Shown in pieces: positions 8,825 through 17,755 of a DNA stretch of 64,000 nt; position 1 is the stretch's first letter, and every line of letters begins with the position of its first letter. The stretch is from the NCBI RefSeq assembly GCF_002797675.1, contig NZ_PGEX01000001.1, positions 2,666,001 to 2,730,000 on the forward strand, written 5' to 3'. A program made the translations under genes and the position numbers. This DNA is from Hallerella succinigenes (GTDB lineage Bacteria > Fibrobacterota > Fibrobacteria > Fibrobacterales > Fibrobacteraceae). Below the pieces are notes generated by a model that searched no databases, was not told the DNA's origin, and saw nothing but the letters and a program-made list of their open reading frames with translations.

Positions 8825-10510
8825 TTACTCCAGGTAAATCGCTTGCAGTGCGGCGGCGAGGTAAGCGAAAGGCGCGTTCCAGTTGATTGCCACTTCGTTA
8901 GTCGCGTAGCTGCAGTGGGCATCGAGATAAGCGAGGGCTGGCTTGTCTGCTTTGGCGTAATCTTCGCACTTCCAGGCTTCCTTGCCGATATCCTGCTTGC
9001 CGAGGTGCGGTCCGCCGACGAGCATTCCCGGCACCGGATCGTCCACGTTATCCGCTTCGCTTGGGCGGTGGTGCGGATGATGCGGATATCTGTCGCCAAA
9101 GCCCGTGACGTAAGAAATTTGCAGGGGATTCTTGCCGAGGAGATAATCCAAGGACTGCTGTGCCGCATTCAGATATTTGACGCTTCCCGTTGCCTTGTAA
9201 GCGTGCAACAAGATGATGCCGTTGTTTGCGACGGCGCTGTTAGAACCCCAGGTCCAGTTCCACGGATGCATGGCAAGATAATAACCGGCAGAATCGACCG
9301 CCTTGAGCAGGCTTTCGGCTTCGTTCAAGAGTATCTGCTTCGCTTTTTCGTGGAGTTCCTTGCCGTAGAGCTTGGCGTCTTTTGCCATTCTGTACACAGC
9401 GAGAAAGTTCATGTCGCCCCACCAAGGGCCGTTGCCGTTTACGGGGTTTGCCTTTAATTCGTCAAGATATTTTTTTGACTGAGTTGCACGGTAAAGCTCC
9501 GCGGCGGCAAAACGGAATTCATCCTTGCCGTTTTCGTCCGCTGGCTGGTAGCTGCCCGTGTTCACGTCGGCAGGCTGCGAATAAAGGTTTTTCGGATTCT
9601 TTTTAGCCCAGGCGTATGCGCGTTCGGCTGCCTTCAAAAGCCGATCTGCGTAGGCTGCATCGAACTTCTTGTAAATGACGGAAGCCTGAGCCAAGGTTCC
9701 CGCAAAGTCGAGCGCCGCGGCAATTCCTTTTCCGATGGCGTAGCGGTCCGCTTTGTCGCCTTCCGGCATGACCGTCGAGCTGAACCTTAACGTGGTGAGC
9801 TTGTGGAAAACGCTTCCGTCTTGATCCTGCATGTCGAGCATCCAGTCAAGGTTCCAACGGACTTCTTCCAAAATGAGCGGAAGGTTCGGCATTTCGCGTG
9901 GAATATCCCACACAAGCTGATCTGCATAGGCGGTATAGTTTTCATAAAAATCGAGCAATGTCGAAACGGTAATTCCCGAATTCACAATGTACTTTCCGTA
10001 GTCGCCGGCATCGTACCAGCCTTTGGGGGCGCTGATGGTACGCTTTTCGCCGTAGACCAAAACCTTCGTATCGGGGTGGCCCGCTGCGCGAGCCCATTTG
10101 CCTGCATACTTGGAATCGAGCGCGGTGCTCGAACGCTGGAAATAGAACCACTTGAGTGCGGCCTTCGCGACATCTTCGTAAGGACGTTCCGTGATTTGGA
10201 TCGGGGCGCCGAGAATATCGCCGTTGCGCACGAGCTGATAGGTTCCCGGATTCTGAAGCCTCGAAAAATCGAACGCCTGGACTTCTTCGCCACTTGCGTT
10301 CCATTCGTAAACAAGCGGAGCTTCGACCGTCAGCACGCTTTTCCCTGAGCTCATTTCGCGGATTTCGAGCGGGTTCGCATCATTGCCAGGAATGACAGCG
10401 AGCTTTTGCGCCTTGGGGGTATAACCCAACTGGTTGACCGCAGGAAGTGCCGCTGCGCAAATGGAAACGCCGATAGCCGGCGAAAGAAAAAGTATGCGTA
10501 ATCTGAGCAT
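8825..10510 (-). CDS. Secreted family 9 glycoside hydrolase (endoglucanase)
   Basis: Inverting cellulase of family GH9 that hydrolyses beta-1,4-glucan outside the cell. A signal peptide (LFLSPAIGVSICAAA) is followed by an N-terminal Ig-like domain (NQLGYTPKAQK start, about residues 25-110) and the (alpha/alpha)6 catalytic domain. Catalytic features visible are DAGD (residues 167-170, base aspartates), the PHHPHHR motif, and the acid Glu at about residue 539 in TNEVAINWNAPF. I prefer ATG 10510 because AGGATGAGG lies just upstream; ATG at 10522 or 10546 is possible. No cellulose-binding module or dockerin is present. Consistent with a plant-fibre degrader. Confidence 0.94.
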   Translation of the reverse strand: MLRLRILFLSPAIGVSICAAALPAVNQLGYTPKAQKLAVIPGNDANPLEIREMSSGKSVLTVEAPLVYEWNASGEEVQAFDFSRLQNPGTYQLVRNGDILGAPIQITERPYEDVAKAALKWFYFQRSSTALDSKYAGKWARAAGHPDTKVLVYGEKRTISAPKGWYDAGDYGKYIVNSGITVSTLLDFYENYTAYADQLVWDIPREMPNLPLILEEVRWNLDWMLDMQDQDGSVFHKLTTLRFSSTVMPEGDKADRYAIGKGIAAALDFAGTLAQASVIYKKFDAAYADRLLKAAERAYAWAKKNPKNLYSQPADVNTGSYQPADENGKDEFRFAAAELYRATQSKKYLDELKANPVNGNGPWWGDMNFLAVYRMAKDAKLYGKELHEKAKQILLNEAESLLKAVDSAGYYLAMHPWNWTWGSNSAVANNGIILLHAYKATGSVKYLNAAQQSLDYLLGKNPLQISYVTGFGDRYPHHPHHRPSEADNVDDPVPGMLVGGPHLGKQDIGKEAWKCEDYAKADKPALAYLDAHCSYATNEVAINWNAPFAYLAAALQAIYLE

Positions 10511-10619
10511 CCAAGACCTCATCCTAAATTTTCTCCGAAAATACACTTTTTGCTTAGAAGAGAGCGTTCTTGTAAAAGATTTATGTTTTCAGGCGAAAAC
10601 AGCGAAATTTCGCAAAGAT

Positions 10620-11021
10620 TTATGGAATCTGAATTTCGAAAGATCCTGTCCAGTCGCTGTAATCGTTGTCGGCATAGGGCCGTACCGCCGTGATGGTGTA
10701 CGTGCAGGATGTTGCATCGCTTCCGACATAAAAACTCTCGCTATCTTGTTCGTTCGAAGACAGGGAGAAGTAGGTCGTCGCGTACTTCTTGTAACCGTTA
10801 TTGCAGACAAGATTGTAGTCCACGTACAGTGTGGGGAGGGAAATGCTCCTGTTGTTCTTCACTACGACGGTGATGTAGGAAGAATAGTTAGACTGGGATT
10901 GTTCGAAATAAGCATCGACGATTGTAAAATCATCGCCCGGGATGATTTCGTTGCTTTCGACTTCGAGACATCCGGAAAGCAGTGTGGCGCAGAGCGCGGC
11001 GAGTAATAAATGGCGGAGCAT
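10620..11021 (-). CDS. Small hypothetical lipoprotein
   Basis: Not recognised. The lipoprotein signal MLRHLLLAALCATLLSGC is unambiguous. The mature part (about 115 aa) has alternating polar/hydrophobic strands and two cysteines late in the chain (near CNNG and TSCTY), suggesting a small beta-sandwich resembling Fn3/Ig-like folds. It precedes the cellulase on the same strand with about 110 nt between, so it has its own promoter or reads through. Confidence 0.75.
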   Translation of the reverse strand: MLRHLLLAALCATLLSGCLEVESNEIIPGDDFTIVDAYFEQSQSNYSSYITVVVKNNRSISLPTLYVDYNLVCNNGYKKYATTYFSLSSNEQDSESFYVGSDATSCTYTITAVRPYADNDYSDWTGSFEIQIP

Positions 11022-11150
11022 GATCCAAACCTCCCTTTGAAGATAAATATAGCTTTTATTTCAGGTCAAAATATGTCAAAATTGCGTTCACCGGCTCCGA
11101 GTCGGACCCACTTCTTCGTGGCTCCTCATCCCGCACATTTTACGAGATAA

Positions 11151-11185
11151 CAAAAAAGGCCGCCTAAACGGCGACCTATTTTGTT
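11151..11185 (-). terminator. Terminator of the distal repeat unit
   Basis: On the minus strand AGGTCGCC-GTTTA-GGCGGCCT is followed by TTTTTTG. It occupies the same place as the two other repeat-associated terminators but with a different stem sequence. Confidence 0.8.
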
Positions 11186-11346
11186 AGTCGGAATAGCGGG
11201 ATAAGACGGTCGTTCACTTCGTTCTCTCCCGCCCTTCGGGTTCGCACAGGGTGCGAATCTCTCTTCGCCTTTGCGTTCACTTCGTTCACCGGCTCCGAGT
11301 CGGACCCACTTCTCCGTGGCTCCTCATCCCGTAAAGTTCTGAACAT

Positions 11347-11385
11347 AAAAAGAAAAAGGCCACCCAATGGTGACCTTTTTCTTTT
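11347..11385 (-). terminator. Terminator of the proximal repeat unit
   Basis: On the minus strand AAAAAGGTCACC-ATTG-GGTGGCCTTTTT is followed by a T-rich tail, immediately after a tRNA-Pro 3' end copy. Confidence 0.85.
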
Positions 11386-11546
11386 AGTCGGAATAGCGGG
11401 ATAAGACAGTCGCTCACAGCGTTCGCTCCTGCCCTTCGGGTTCGCACAGGGTGCGAATCTCTCTTCGCCTTTGCGTTCACTTCGTTCATCGGCTCCGAGT
11501 CGGACCCACTTCTTCGTGGCTCCTCATCCCGCACTGTACAGGAAAT

Positions 11547-11585
11547 AAAAAAGAAAGACCACCATTTGGTGATCTTTCTTTTTTA
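11547..11585 (-). terminator. Terminator of tRNA-Pro
   Basis: On the minus strand a long stem with core GATCACCA-AA-TGGTGGTC is flanked by AAGAAA and TTTCTTTTTT. It starts 1-2 nt after the mature tRNA. Confidence 0.87.
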
Positions 11586-11586
11586 G

Positions 11587-11660
11587 TCGGAATAGCGGGA
11601 TTCGGACCCACGACCTCTTGCTCCCGAAGCAAGCGCTCTACCAGACTGAGCTATATTCCG
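11587..11660 (-). tRNA. tRNA-Pro (anticodon CGG)
   Basis: Acceptor CGGAATA/TATTCCG with C1-G72 and A73, the identity elements expected of tRNA-Pro. The D-arm is GCTCAGTCTGGTAGAGC. The anticodon stem CTTGC/GCAAG surrounds loop TTCGGGA (anticodon CGG). The T-arm is GTGGG-TCCGAAT-CCCGC with one wobble pair. CCA is not encoded. Confidence 0.95.
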
Positions 11661-11723
11661 AGGACGCCCCTATTTTAGAATTTTTTTGGATTCTTTGCAA
11701 GGGGTGAATGCGAAAAAAGTGAA

Positions 11724-12194
11724 TTATTTACGTCTTCTGTCACGCGGAATCACGTTGAAGGTATTGTTCTCACCGATTTTCATGATGCTTGAACCGGAAT
11801 TGTTCGGCTCGGTTTTGTAAAAGACCACTTTATGACGCCAAACGGTAGCCACCTTCTTGTCGATGATGTGCTTCACATTGCCATATTCCGGGTTTCCGCC
11901 GCCGTGGATGATGCGCAAAACGGAAAGCCCGGCTCGTTTCATGCCTTCCATCAGGTTTTCGACGGCGGCTGCGGCTTCGTCTGCCACGTAGCCGTGCAGG
12001 TCGATTTCTTCTTCGGGTTCCGGGAAGTTCCATGCGGCCGGGTTCTTGCGCGGCTTCTTGAACTTTTTCACCTGGGCGCGCTGTCTTTCTTCTTCGGCCT
12101 TGGCGGCTTCAATCACGCCGTCCTTGTCGTGCATCGGGTTGTGATTCATCCATTCGAGTTGGAGCTTTTCGATTTCTGTCAGTTCGTCGCTCAT
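11724..12194 (-). CDS. Smr-domain protein
   Basis: Protein with a C-terminal Smr (small MutS-related) domain, a fold with DNA/RNA nicking activity in MutS2 and in collided-ribosome quality control. A charged helical N-terminus (about 1-70) is followed by the diagnostic EIDLHGYVADEA and IIHGGGN, variants of the LDLHG and HGxG motifs. The usual HGKG appears as HGGG. I start at ATG 12194 (MSDELTEIE) because it overlaps the upstream stop as ATGA and a longer frame would run into the previous gene. Last gene of a minus-strand train; the substrate is not predictable. Confidence 0.9.
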   Translation of the reverse strand: MSDELTEIEKLQLEWMNHNPMHDKDGVIEAAKAEEERQRAQVKKFKKPRKNPAAWNFPEPEEEIDLHGYVADEAAAAVENLMEGMKRAGLSVLRIIHGGGNPEYGNVKHIIDKKVATVWRHKVVFYKTEPNNSGSSIMKIGENNTFNVIPRDRRRK

Positions 12195-13021
12195 GATGCG
12201 TTTCCTATGGTGAAGTTGCGGTGATAATTCCAGGTCCACTGTTCCGGATGTTCCGAAATCCAGAGAGAAATTTCCTCGGCGATTTTTTGCGTTGTGCATT
12301 CGGGGGCGGACTTGGGTGCGTAAAAATTTTCGAATCGGATCGTGTGGCCTTCTGCCGTACGGAACGTGCGGAAGGTGACGATTCCTGCTCCCATCGCCAT
12401 CGCTTTGAGGGGGAGCCTTAAAAAAAGTTCGGTGGGCTGGCCTAAAACCTGGACTTCGTTTCCACGGCCTTCTGTCGCTTGGTCCACGAGCATCGCGAGC
12501 ACGCCTTTATTCTTGAGAAATTCTCGGAGCGTGTTTGCGACCGAGCTCGTTTCGCGTTCTTCAAGGCCTGGCGTTTTTCGAATGTCGTGCAAGAGTTCGG
12601 TCAAAGCCATGTCTGTAAAGCTGTGCGTAAAAAGATAGACGTGGTCCGAGTAGCGGGTGAGTACGCGGTGCATCATTTCGAAGGCGCCCTGGTGAATGCC
12701 CATGGCGACGACGGGAATTCCATTTGCAAGAGGCGTGCGGATGACATCTTCGTTTTCAAAATGCACGCTTTGGAGTGCATGTGGTCGTCGGCAAAGGTAC
12801 CGCAAGCCGTCGAGGTAATTCTTGTACAGCGCATAAAAGACTTGACGGGGTGAAGTCTTTTGAATCATTCCCGTGCTTTGCAAATGTTTTTGAACGCGGC
12901 CCCAGGCGCGCTTTGTGTGCAAGGCTTTGTAAATCGGGTAGATCAGCACAAATAAAAAATCCTCCACGAGCTTTGGCATATGCAACAGCAGTTGGAGAAT
13001 TATTTTGTATGTAATCCGCAT
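12191..13021 (-). CDS. Lysophospholipid/lipid A acyltransferase (LpxL/HtrB family)
   Basis: Membrane-associated acyltransferase of the LPLAT superfamily, most like the late (secondary) acyltransferases that add fatty acids to lipid A at the inner membrane. The N-terminal hydrophobic anchor is weak. The catalytic HX4(D/E) motif is IHQGAFEMMH, and the downstream LAMLVDQATEGRG matches the second family block. At 276 aa it is slightly short for LpxL (about 300). Its stop overlaps the Smr start by 4 nt and it lies 12 nt behind the UDP-sugar pyrophosphorylase, consistent with an envelope-biosynthesis operon. Confidence 0.87.
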   Translation of the reverse strand: MRITYKIILQLLLHMPKLVEDFLFVLIYPIYKALHTKRAWGRVQKHLQSTGMIQKTSPRQVFYALYKNYLDGLRYLCRRPHALQSVHFENEDVIRTPLANGIPVVAMGIHQGAFEMMHRVLTRYSDHVYLFTHSFTDMALTELLHDIRKTPGLEERETSSVANTLREFLKNKGVLAMLVDQATEGRGNEVQVLGQPTELFLRLPLKAMAMGAGIVTFRTFRTAEGHTIRFENFYAPKSAPECTTQKIAEEISLWISEHPEQWTWNYHRNFTIGNAS

Positions 13022-13033
13022 GGGCGTTAAAAG

Positions 13034-14275
13034 TTACGCGTCGAATTCAAAGATGCCGCGCCCGAGTTCACGATCAAAGACTTCCTGCGAAAGGTTCTCG
13101 CCGCCGTAAGTCAAGCGTGGAGAAATTTCGTAGAGCTTGCCCGGCTTCACGTTCACCTTCGCCTGTTCGAGCCAGTAGCGGTGGAGTGTTCCGAGCATCT
13201 TGCGGGCGGATTCCGGAGAATCGCTTCCGGTTGCATTCTTGACCGGGGCGAATTCATCTTCGCGTTCGACGCCGTATGGCAAAATTTTTCCGAGGAACGG
13301 GAATGCATCGAGCAGGAATTGTTCGAACTTCCAGCAGTTCTCGACGCCGTTTACGGTCTTGCGGGCGACGTGCCACGGAAGCTCCTGCGTGGAAATCTTG
13401 CGGAGAGCGTCCATGCGGAACGCATACATGCCGGTATTTCCTCCGTCGAATTCGAGCGAGCCGTCTTCGAGGGTTTTGTTGCGCAGTTCGTCCGAAATGT
13501 CCGAGTATTCAAGCACGGTCGGCTTCTTGTTCTTGTAAGCGAAGATGCCGACTTTTTCCTGGGCGTTCTTCTTGTGGACGACCTTGGCTGCACACGGGAG
13601 AAGGCCGTTGCTTGCGAGCGCACCGATGAACGTCGGATCGCACATCTTGACGAGAGCGTTATCGACGTTGCAAAGAAACACAAATCGCACGCCTTTTTCT
13701 ACGAACCAGGCGAGAGTTCCGCTCATCGCGAGTGCGCGGAAGCAGCCACCGTTTCCGTCCGGAGCTTCCACATAATTGCCGTTTTCATCCTGCAACGGAG
13801 TTCCGTCCGGTTTCAAGGCGCAGAGCATCCCCTGGTCAAAGAATCGGATGTAATCACGGTTGTAACCGAAGAAGGAATGGTCTTCAAAATGATGAATGGT
13901 TTCCGCATGATTCAGCGGGGAAGTCATAATCGCCCAAGGGACTGGCTTTCCTGCCTTGGCGCCGAGGTTCATCAAGCGGCGTGCCTGCATCCGGAAAAGC
14001 GTCGCCTTGCTCGGAAGGCCAAAGTCATAAGCGCCTTTCGGACCGTCAAAGCCCAAGCGGGAACCCTGACCGCCGGCGAGCGTAAAAGCGGCGACAGCGC
14101 CCTGTTGCAACAAAAGATTGCCGGTTTCCGTCCACATTTCACGGCGCATATCTTCGTTCGCCATGTGGAACGGCATCGGCGTAATCACGTCTTCTGCTTT
14201 GGATTCCTTTGCCGGAGCAGAATTCGAAAATTGCTTGTAAAGATTTTGGACTAAATCAAAATCGATATTCGACAT
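13034..14275 (-). CDS. UDP-N-acetylglucosamine/UDP-sugar pyrophosphorylase (UDPGP family)
   Basis: Nucleotidyltransferase joining UTP to a hexose(amine)-1-phosphate. The N-terminal signature LAGGQGSRLGFDGPKG matches the eukaryote-like UAP/AGX branch rather than bacterial GlmU. The substrate-loop region CNVDNALVKMCDP and a conserved GNTGMYAF follow. The length of 413 aa fits. The start overlaps the mraY stop by one base (TAATG). Next to mraY and a lipid A-type acyltransferase it most likely supplies UDP-GlcNAc for murein and lipid A, but glucose or galactose substrates cannot be excluded. Confidence 0.88.
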   Translation of the reverse strand: MSNIDFDLVQNLYKQFSNSAPAKESKAEDVITPMPFHMANEDMRREMWTETGNLLLQQGAVAAFTLAGGQGSRLGFDGPKGAYDFGLPSKATLFRMQARRLMNLGAKAGKPVPWAIMTSPLNHAETIHHFEDHSFFGYNRDYIRFFDQGMLCALKPDGTPLQDENGNYVEAPDGNGGCFRALAMSGTLAWFVEKGVRFVFLCNVDNALVKMCDPTFIGALASNGLLPCAAKVVHKKNAQEKVGIFAYKNKKPTVLEYSDISDELRNKTLEDGSLEFDGGNTGMYAFRMDALRKISTQELPWHVARKTVNGVENCWKFEQFLLDAFPFLGKILPYGVEREDEFAPVKNATGSDSPESARKMLGTLHRYWLEQAKVNVKPGKLYEISPRLTYGGENLSQEVFDRELGRGIFEFDA

Positions 14276-15423
14276 TAGCGGATCCCGAAGAAAATGACAA
14301 AGCTAACGATTAAAGCGAAGATACTCACCAGGTGCATTCTCCACACGATCTTTGAATTCATGAGCGGCTTCGATGCGAAAGAGCCTTCCCACTTCTTCTG
14401 GTAATGATGATGGAGCGGAGCGCAAAGGAAAACTCTCTTACCCGTACCGGTCATCTTCTTTGTCACCTTGAAGAAGGAAATCTGGAAAAGAACGGAGCAC
14501 GCTTCTGCGATGATGATGATGCAGACGATCGGGAGGAAAAGTCCGGCCTGCACTTGAATGAACATGATACCGATTGCCGCACCAAAGCCCACGGAGCCTG
14601 CGTCACCCATGTAGATTTCGGCAGGAGGACTGTTGAACCACAGATAGGCGAGGAGAGAGCCGGCAATCGCTGTCGCAAGCGGGAACAGTTCGTCGCAGCC
14701 CGGCAGGAACGGCATGTTCAGATAATTACTGAAGATGAAGTTTCCGCAGACATAAGCCACGACGCCCACAAAGACCATGCTCGTGAGAATCGGCACGGAA
14801 ACGAGGCTGTCGAGGCCGTCGGTAAAGTTTGTGCCGTTTGCGGTCGCCGCAATCACAAAGGTCATGAATCCGATGAACGCCCAGTTCGGCAAATGAATCT
14901 GGAACACATCCGCCGGGACAAAGGGAACGGTCAGGTGACCGCGCAAGTCCGGAATGAATTTGTAGCAGAAAATCGCAATCACGAGACTAAAGAGAAAATA
15001 AAGCCCCAAACGAACAGAACTCGAAATGCCATCCGCCTTTTCCATATAAGAAGCGGCGGTCGCCTTTCCCTGTGCGATCAAACGCTTGGTCTTGACTTTG
15101 GCAAGGTCATCGACAGCACCGACTGCACTGAACGCCGCCAGCACAAGGAGTGTCGAAACCGTGTAACCGTTCAGCTTGCAAGTGAGCAGTGAAACGAGAA
15201 TCACCACGACAACAAGCAAAAGTCCACCCATGATAGGCGGGGCCTTGATCTTGCTGTTCTGATCGAAATCCGAAGTCGCATCCGACTTTTGCAAGAATCG
15301 AATGTACGACGGCATGGTCGAGAGAACGAGAATGATAGAAAGAAGGGCAGCCAAGCCTGCACGAAACAGACGGCTGTCAAAAAGGGCAATATCGGTGAGA
15401 TGATAAATCCATTCGCAAAGCAT
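14275..15423 (-). CDS. mraY: Phospho-N-acetylmuramoyl-pentapeptide transferase
   Basis: Integral inner-membrane enzyme that makes lipid I from UDP-MurNAc-pentapeptide and undecaprenyl phosphate. About ten hydrophobic helices are evident. Family motifs seen in order are APPIMGGLL, GAVDDLAK (the Mg-binding DD), NGTNFTDGLDSL, MGDAGSVGFG and LHHHYQKK. The length of 382 aa is slightly longer than average. It sits away from the usual division/cell-wall cluster, between sufB (18 nt upstream) and the UDP-sugar pyrophosphorylase (overlapping). Confidence 0.95.
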   Translation of the reverse strand: MLCEWIYHLTDIALFDSRLFRAGLAALLSIILVLSTMPSYIRFLQKSDATSDFDQNSKIKAPPIMGGLLLVVVVILVSLLTCKLNGYTVSTLLVLAAFSAVGAVDDLAKVKTKRLIAQGKATAASYMEKADGISSSVRLGLYFLFSLVIAIFCYKFIPDLRGHLTVPFVPADVFQIHLPNWAFIGFMTFVIAATANGTNFTDGLDSLVSVPILTSMVFVGVVAYVCGNFIFSNYLNMPFLPGCDELFPLATAIAGSLLAYLWFNSPPAEIYMGDAGSVGFGAAIGIMFIQVQAGLFLPIVCIIIIAEACSVLFQISFFKVTKKMTGTGKRVFLCAPLHHHYQKKWEGSFASKPLMNSKIVWRMHLVSIFALIVSFVIFFGIR

Positions 15424-15441
15424 GCGAAAAATCTAGCAAAA

Positions 15442-16878
15442 TCAACCTACACTGTGCTCGAGCTTGAGCGTCAAAAGCTGCTTTGCTTCGGTAGCAAATT
15501 CGCCCGGCAGTTCCTTGAAAACGTCCTTGCAGAATCCGCCAACGAGAGCCTGGATCGCATCTTCCCTTCGAATGCCGCGGCTTTCAAAGTAGAACAGCTG
15601 ATCTTCGCTGATGCGGCTTGTGGATGCTTCGTGCTCTGTCGAAGAACTTAAGTTGCGGACGCTGATGTAGGGGAACGTGTGCGCCGCGCTCTTTTGACCG
15701 ACGAGCATGTTGTCGCATTCGGTGTAGTTGCGGGCGCCCGTGGCGCTCTTGCGAATGTCTACAAGGCCGCGGTAGCAGTTCACGCTGTTGTCGGCGCTGA
15801 TGCCTTTGCTGATGATCGTGCTCTTCGTGTTCTTGCCTAAATGGATCATTTTTGTTCCGGTATCGGATTGCATGTGACCATTGGTCAGGGCTACGGAGTA
15901 GAATTCGCATGTGGAATTGTCGCCTTGCAGAATGCAGCTCGGATACTTCCACGTGATGGCGGAACCCGTTTCGACCTGGGTCCAGCTGATGTGGGAATTC
16001 TTGCCGGCGCACTTGCCACGCTTTGTCACAAAGTTATAGACGCCGCCCTTGCCGGTTTCCTTGTCGCCTGCATACCAGTTCTGCACGGTGCTGTACTTGA
16101 TGTTTGCGTTTTCCAGCGCGATCAGTTCCACGACGGCGGAATGGAGCTGGTTGCTCGAAAATTCCGGAGCGGTGCAGCCTTCGAGATAGCTGACCGAAGA
16201 GTCCTCGTCTGCAATGATCAGGGTACGTTCGAATTGTCCTGCTTCTTTGTTGTTGATGCGAAAGTAGGTCGAAAGGTCCATCGGGCACTTGACTCCAGGC
16301 GGAATGTAGACAAAGCTTCCGTCGCCAAAGACCGCACTGTTCAAGGCCGCAAAGTAGTTGTCCCCACTCGGAACGACGCTTCCCATGTACTGTTCAATCA
16401 GTTCCGGGTATTCCTGGATCGCGTCCGAAATGGAGCAGAAGAGAATGCCCATTTCCATGAGCTTCTTCTTGTGGCTTGTGTAAATGCTCACGCTGTCAAA
16501 GACCGCGTCCACGGCGACGTTGGCGAGGCGTTTCTGTTCGTCGAGTGGAATGCCGAGCTTGTCAAAGGTTTCGAGCAGTTCCGGATCCACGTCTTCGATC
16601 GAGTCGTAAGCCTTTTTGGTCTTCGGGGCGGAATAGTAAACGATATCCTGCAAGTTGACCGGCGGGTACTTCGCTTCGCACCAGTGCGGCTCCTTCATCT
16701 TCTGGAGTTTTTCAAAGGCGTCCAAGCGGTATTTGAGCATGAATTCGGGCTCTTTTCGAATTTTAGAAGCTCGGCGGATAATGTCTTCGTTCAAACCTTT
16801 TTCGAAGGAGTCGTTTTCAATCGGGGTGACGAATCCATACTTATACGGTTCTCTGTAAGCTTCTTCTTCGGTGCCCAT
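15442..16878 (-). CDS. sufB: Fe-S cluster assembly scaffold SufB
   Basis: Core scaffold of the SUF iron-sulphur assembly system (normally SufBC2D). Characteristic segments are [40 protein letters not shown] and [17 protein letters not shown], with the C-terminal beta-helix ending in [15 protein letters not shown]-like sequence. At 478 aa it is full length. It is 1 nt from the upstream NifU-like gene and clearly co-transcribed. No sufC, sufD or sufS lies in the window, so partners must be encoded elsewhere. Confidence 0.96.
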   Translation of the reverse strand: MGTEEEAYREPYKYGFVTPIENDSFEKGLNEDIIRRASKIRKEPEFMLKYRLDAFEKLQKMKEPHWCEAKYPPVNLQDIVYYSAPKTKKAYDSIEDVDPELLETFDKLGIPLDEQKRLANVAVDAVFDSVSIYTSHKKKLMEMGILFCSISDAIQEYPELIEQYMGSVVPSGDNYFAALNSAVFGDGSFVYIPPGVKCPMDLSTYFRINNKEAGQFERTLIIADEDSSVSYLEGCTAPEFSSNQLHSAVVELIALENANIKYSTVQNWYAGDKETGKGGVYNFVTKRGKCAGKNSHISWTQVETGSAITWKYPSCILQGDNSTCEFYSVALTNGHMQSDTGTKMIHLGKNTKSTIISKGISADNSVNCYRGLVDIRKSATGARNYTECDNMLVGQKSAAHTFPYISVRNLSSSTEHEASTSRISEDQLFYFESRGIRREDAIQALVGGFCKDVFKELPGEFATEAKQLLTLKLEHSVG

Positions 16879-16879
16879 G

Positions 16880-17701
16880 CTAGTTCTCCGGAGTGGTCAG
16901 TGTTGCAGAGGAATGGACGGTGTCGTTGTAACTGTTGTAAGCAGCCGAGAATGCGTCTTCCGGGATTACACTTAAGTTGTAGTATACGTTGTCGCGAAGC
17001 TGGTCTTCGATGTAGTAAAGCGTTCCGCCGGTGGAGGCTGAACATCCATTGCAGGCTCCCTGGAAACGAATCTTCACATGGGTGTCGTCCATCATTTCGA
17101 CGATTTCGAGGTCTCCTCCGTCGTTTTGGAGCGCTTGGCGTACGTTCAGGTGTAGACAGTCAGCAATGCGTTGCAGGCGTTCTTCCTTCGAAAGTGCAGC
17201 CCATTCCTTGTCGGCTTCGTTGCGACCTTCTACAGTCTGGGTGCGGTATCTGACCTTTTCCATTGTTTCTCGGGCGGCGAGTGCGACCGCCTTCTTTTCC
17301 GGGTAGGATTCGATGAGCTTTGCAATCAGCTTTTGAAGGCTAGCGAGTTCGGCCGATTTCGTCGAGAATGCCGGGGTTTCGGGATCGTCGCGCAGTTCCT
17401 TTTCGAGCTGGTTCACATCGGTCTTTCCGAGATATTCTACAGCCTTGCCCTGCAAACGTTCGCAAAGCGTGTCGGCGAGTGCGGTAAAGATCGGACCGCC
17501 ATAGGTAAAGAAGCGGGTTTCAACAATCTGATCCTTTTCCGGATCTACGGTGATGTAGATCTTCAAGCTTTCTTCTTTGCCGTCGATCAAGGCGAGACCG
17601 CGTTCATCGGCTTCCACTTGGAAAATCGCTCCGCGGTATTTGGGAGCTCTGGCAATCGCTTTCACTTTTTCAGAAACATAGGATTCAGAAATTTCACTCA
17701 T
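16880..17701 (-). CDS. NifU-like Fe-S scaffold/carrier protein
   Basis: Two-domain protein related to NifU. The N-terminal half (about 1-130) resembles an IscU/NifU_N fold, but the position of the active-site cysteine motif reads [16 protein letters not shown] without the expected GCG. The C-terminal NifU domain (about 175-240) has [18 protein letters not shown] and the cluster-binding CNGC pair within [14 protein letters not shown]. An acidic-rich linker joins them. It leads the operon with sufB 1 nt downstream. Likely a cluster carrier (Nfu-like) rather than a primary scaffold. Confidence 0.87.
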   Translation of the reverse strand: MSEISESYVSEKVKAIARAPKYRGAIFQVEADERGLALIDGKEESLKIYITVDPEKDQIVETRFFTYGGPIFTALADTLCERLQGKAVEYLGKTDVNQLEKELRDDPETPAFSTKSAELASLQKLIAKLIESYPEKKAVALAARETMEKVRYRTQTVEGRNEADKEWAALSKEERLQRIADCLHLNVRQALQNDGGDLEIVEMMDDTHVKIRFQGACNGCSASTGGTLYYIEDQLRDNVYYNLSVIPEDAFSAAYNSYNDTVHSSATLTTPEN

Positions 17702-17755
17702 AGTGTCTCAAAATTAGTAATTTCAAGCCGAGAAAACTGGAAAAGGAGCTATAAG

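Larger units (their letters stand above)
11083..11584 (-). repeat. Tandem ~200-bp repeats carrying tRNA-Pro 3' ends
   Basis: Downstream of tRNA-Pro on the minus strand lie two full units (11386-11584, 11186-11385; period 199-200 bp) and a partial third (11083-11185). Each unit contains the T-arm 5' half GTGGGTCCGA. About 100 nt of conserved spacer follow, including the hairpin TTCGCAC-CCT-GTGCGAA and a GAACGAAGTGAACG motif. The unit ends with a copy of the tRNA 3' end (ATCCCGCTATTCCGACT) and a terminator hairpin. The hairpin stems differ in sequence between units but stay paired. This also accounts for the gene-free stretch here. The arrangement recalls the repeats behind E. coli tyrT, which likewise carry a tRNA 3' end. 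Confidence 0.85.

Noticed and set aside
11176-11534. Basic peptide ORFs within the tRNA-Pro repeats (RDEEPRRSGSDSEP-type)
   Set aside because: They follow from the repeat sequence, run through terminators and lack ribosome sites. E. coli tyrT repeats do encode a small basic peptide, but nothing here shows coding selection.
11083-11584. CRISPR array
   Set aside because: Repeats are about 200 bp, only two and a half copies, with no short direct repeat/unique spacer alternation and no cas genes nearby.
15841-17253. 470-codon ORF on + opposite sufB and the NifU-like gene
   Set aside because: Crosses two well-supported genes in antisense; low-complexity, no homology-like motifs.
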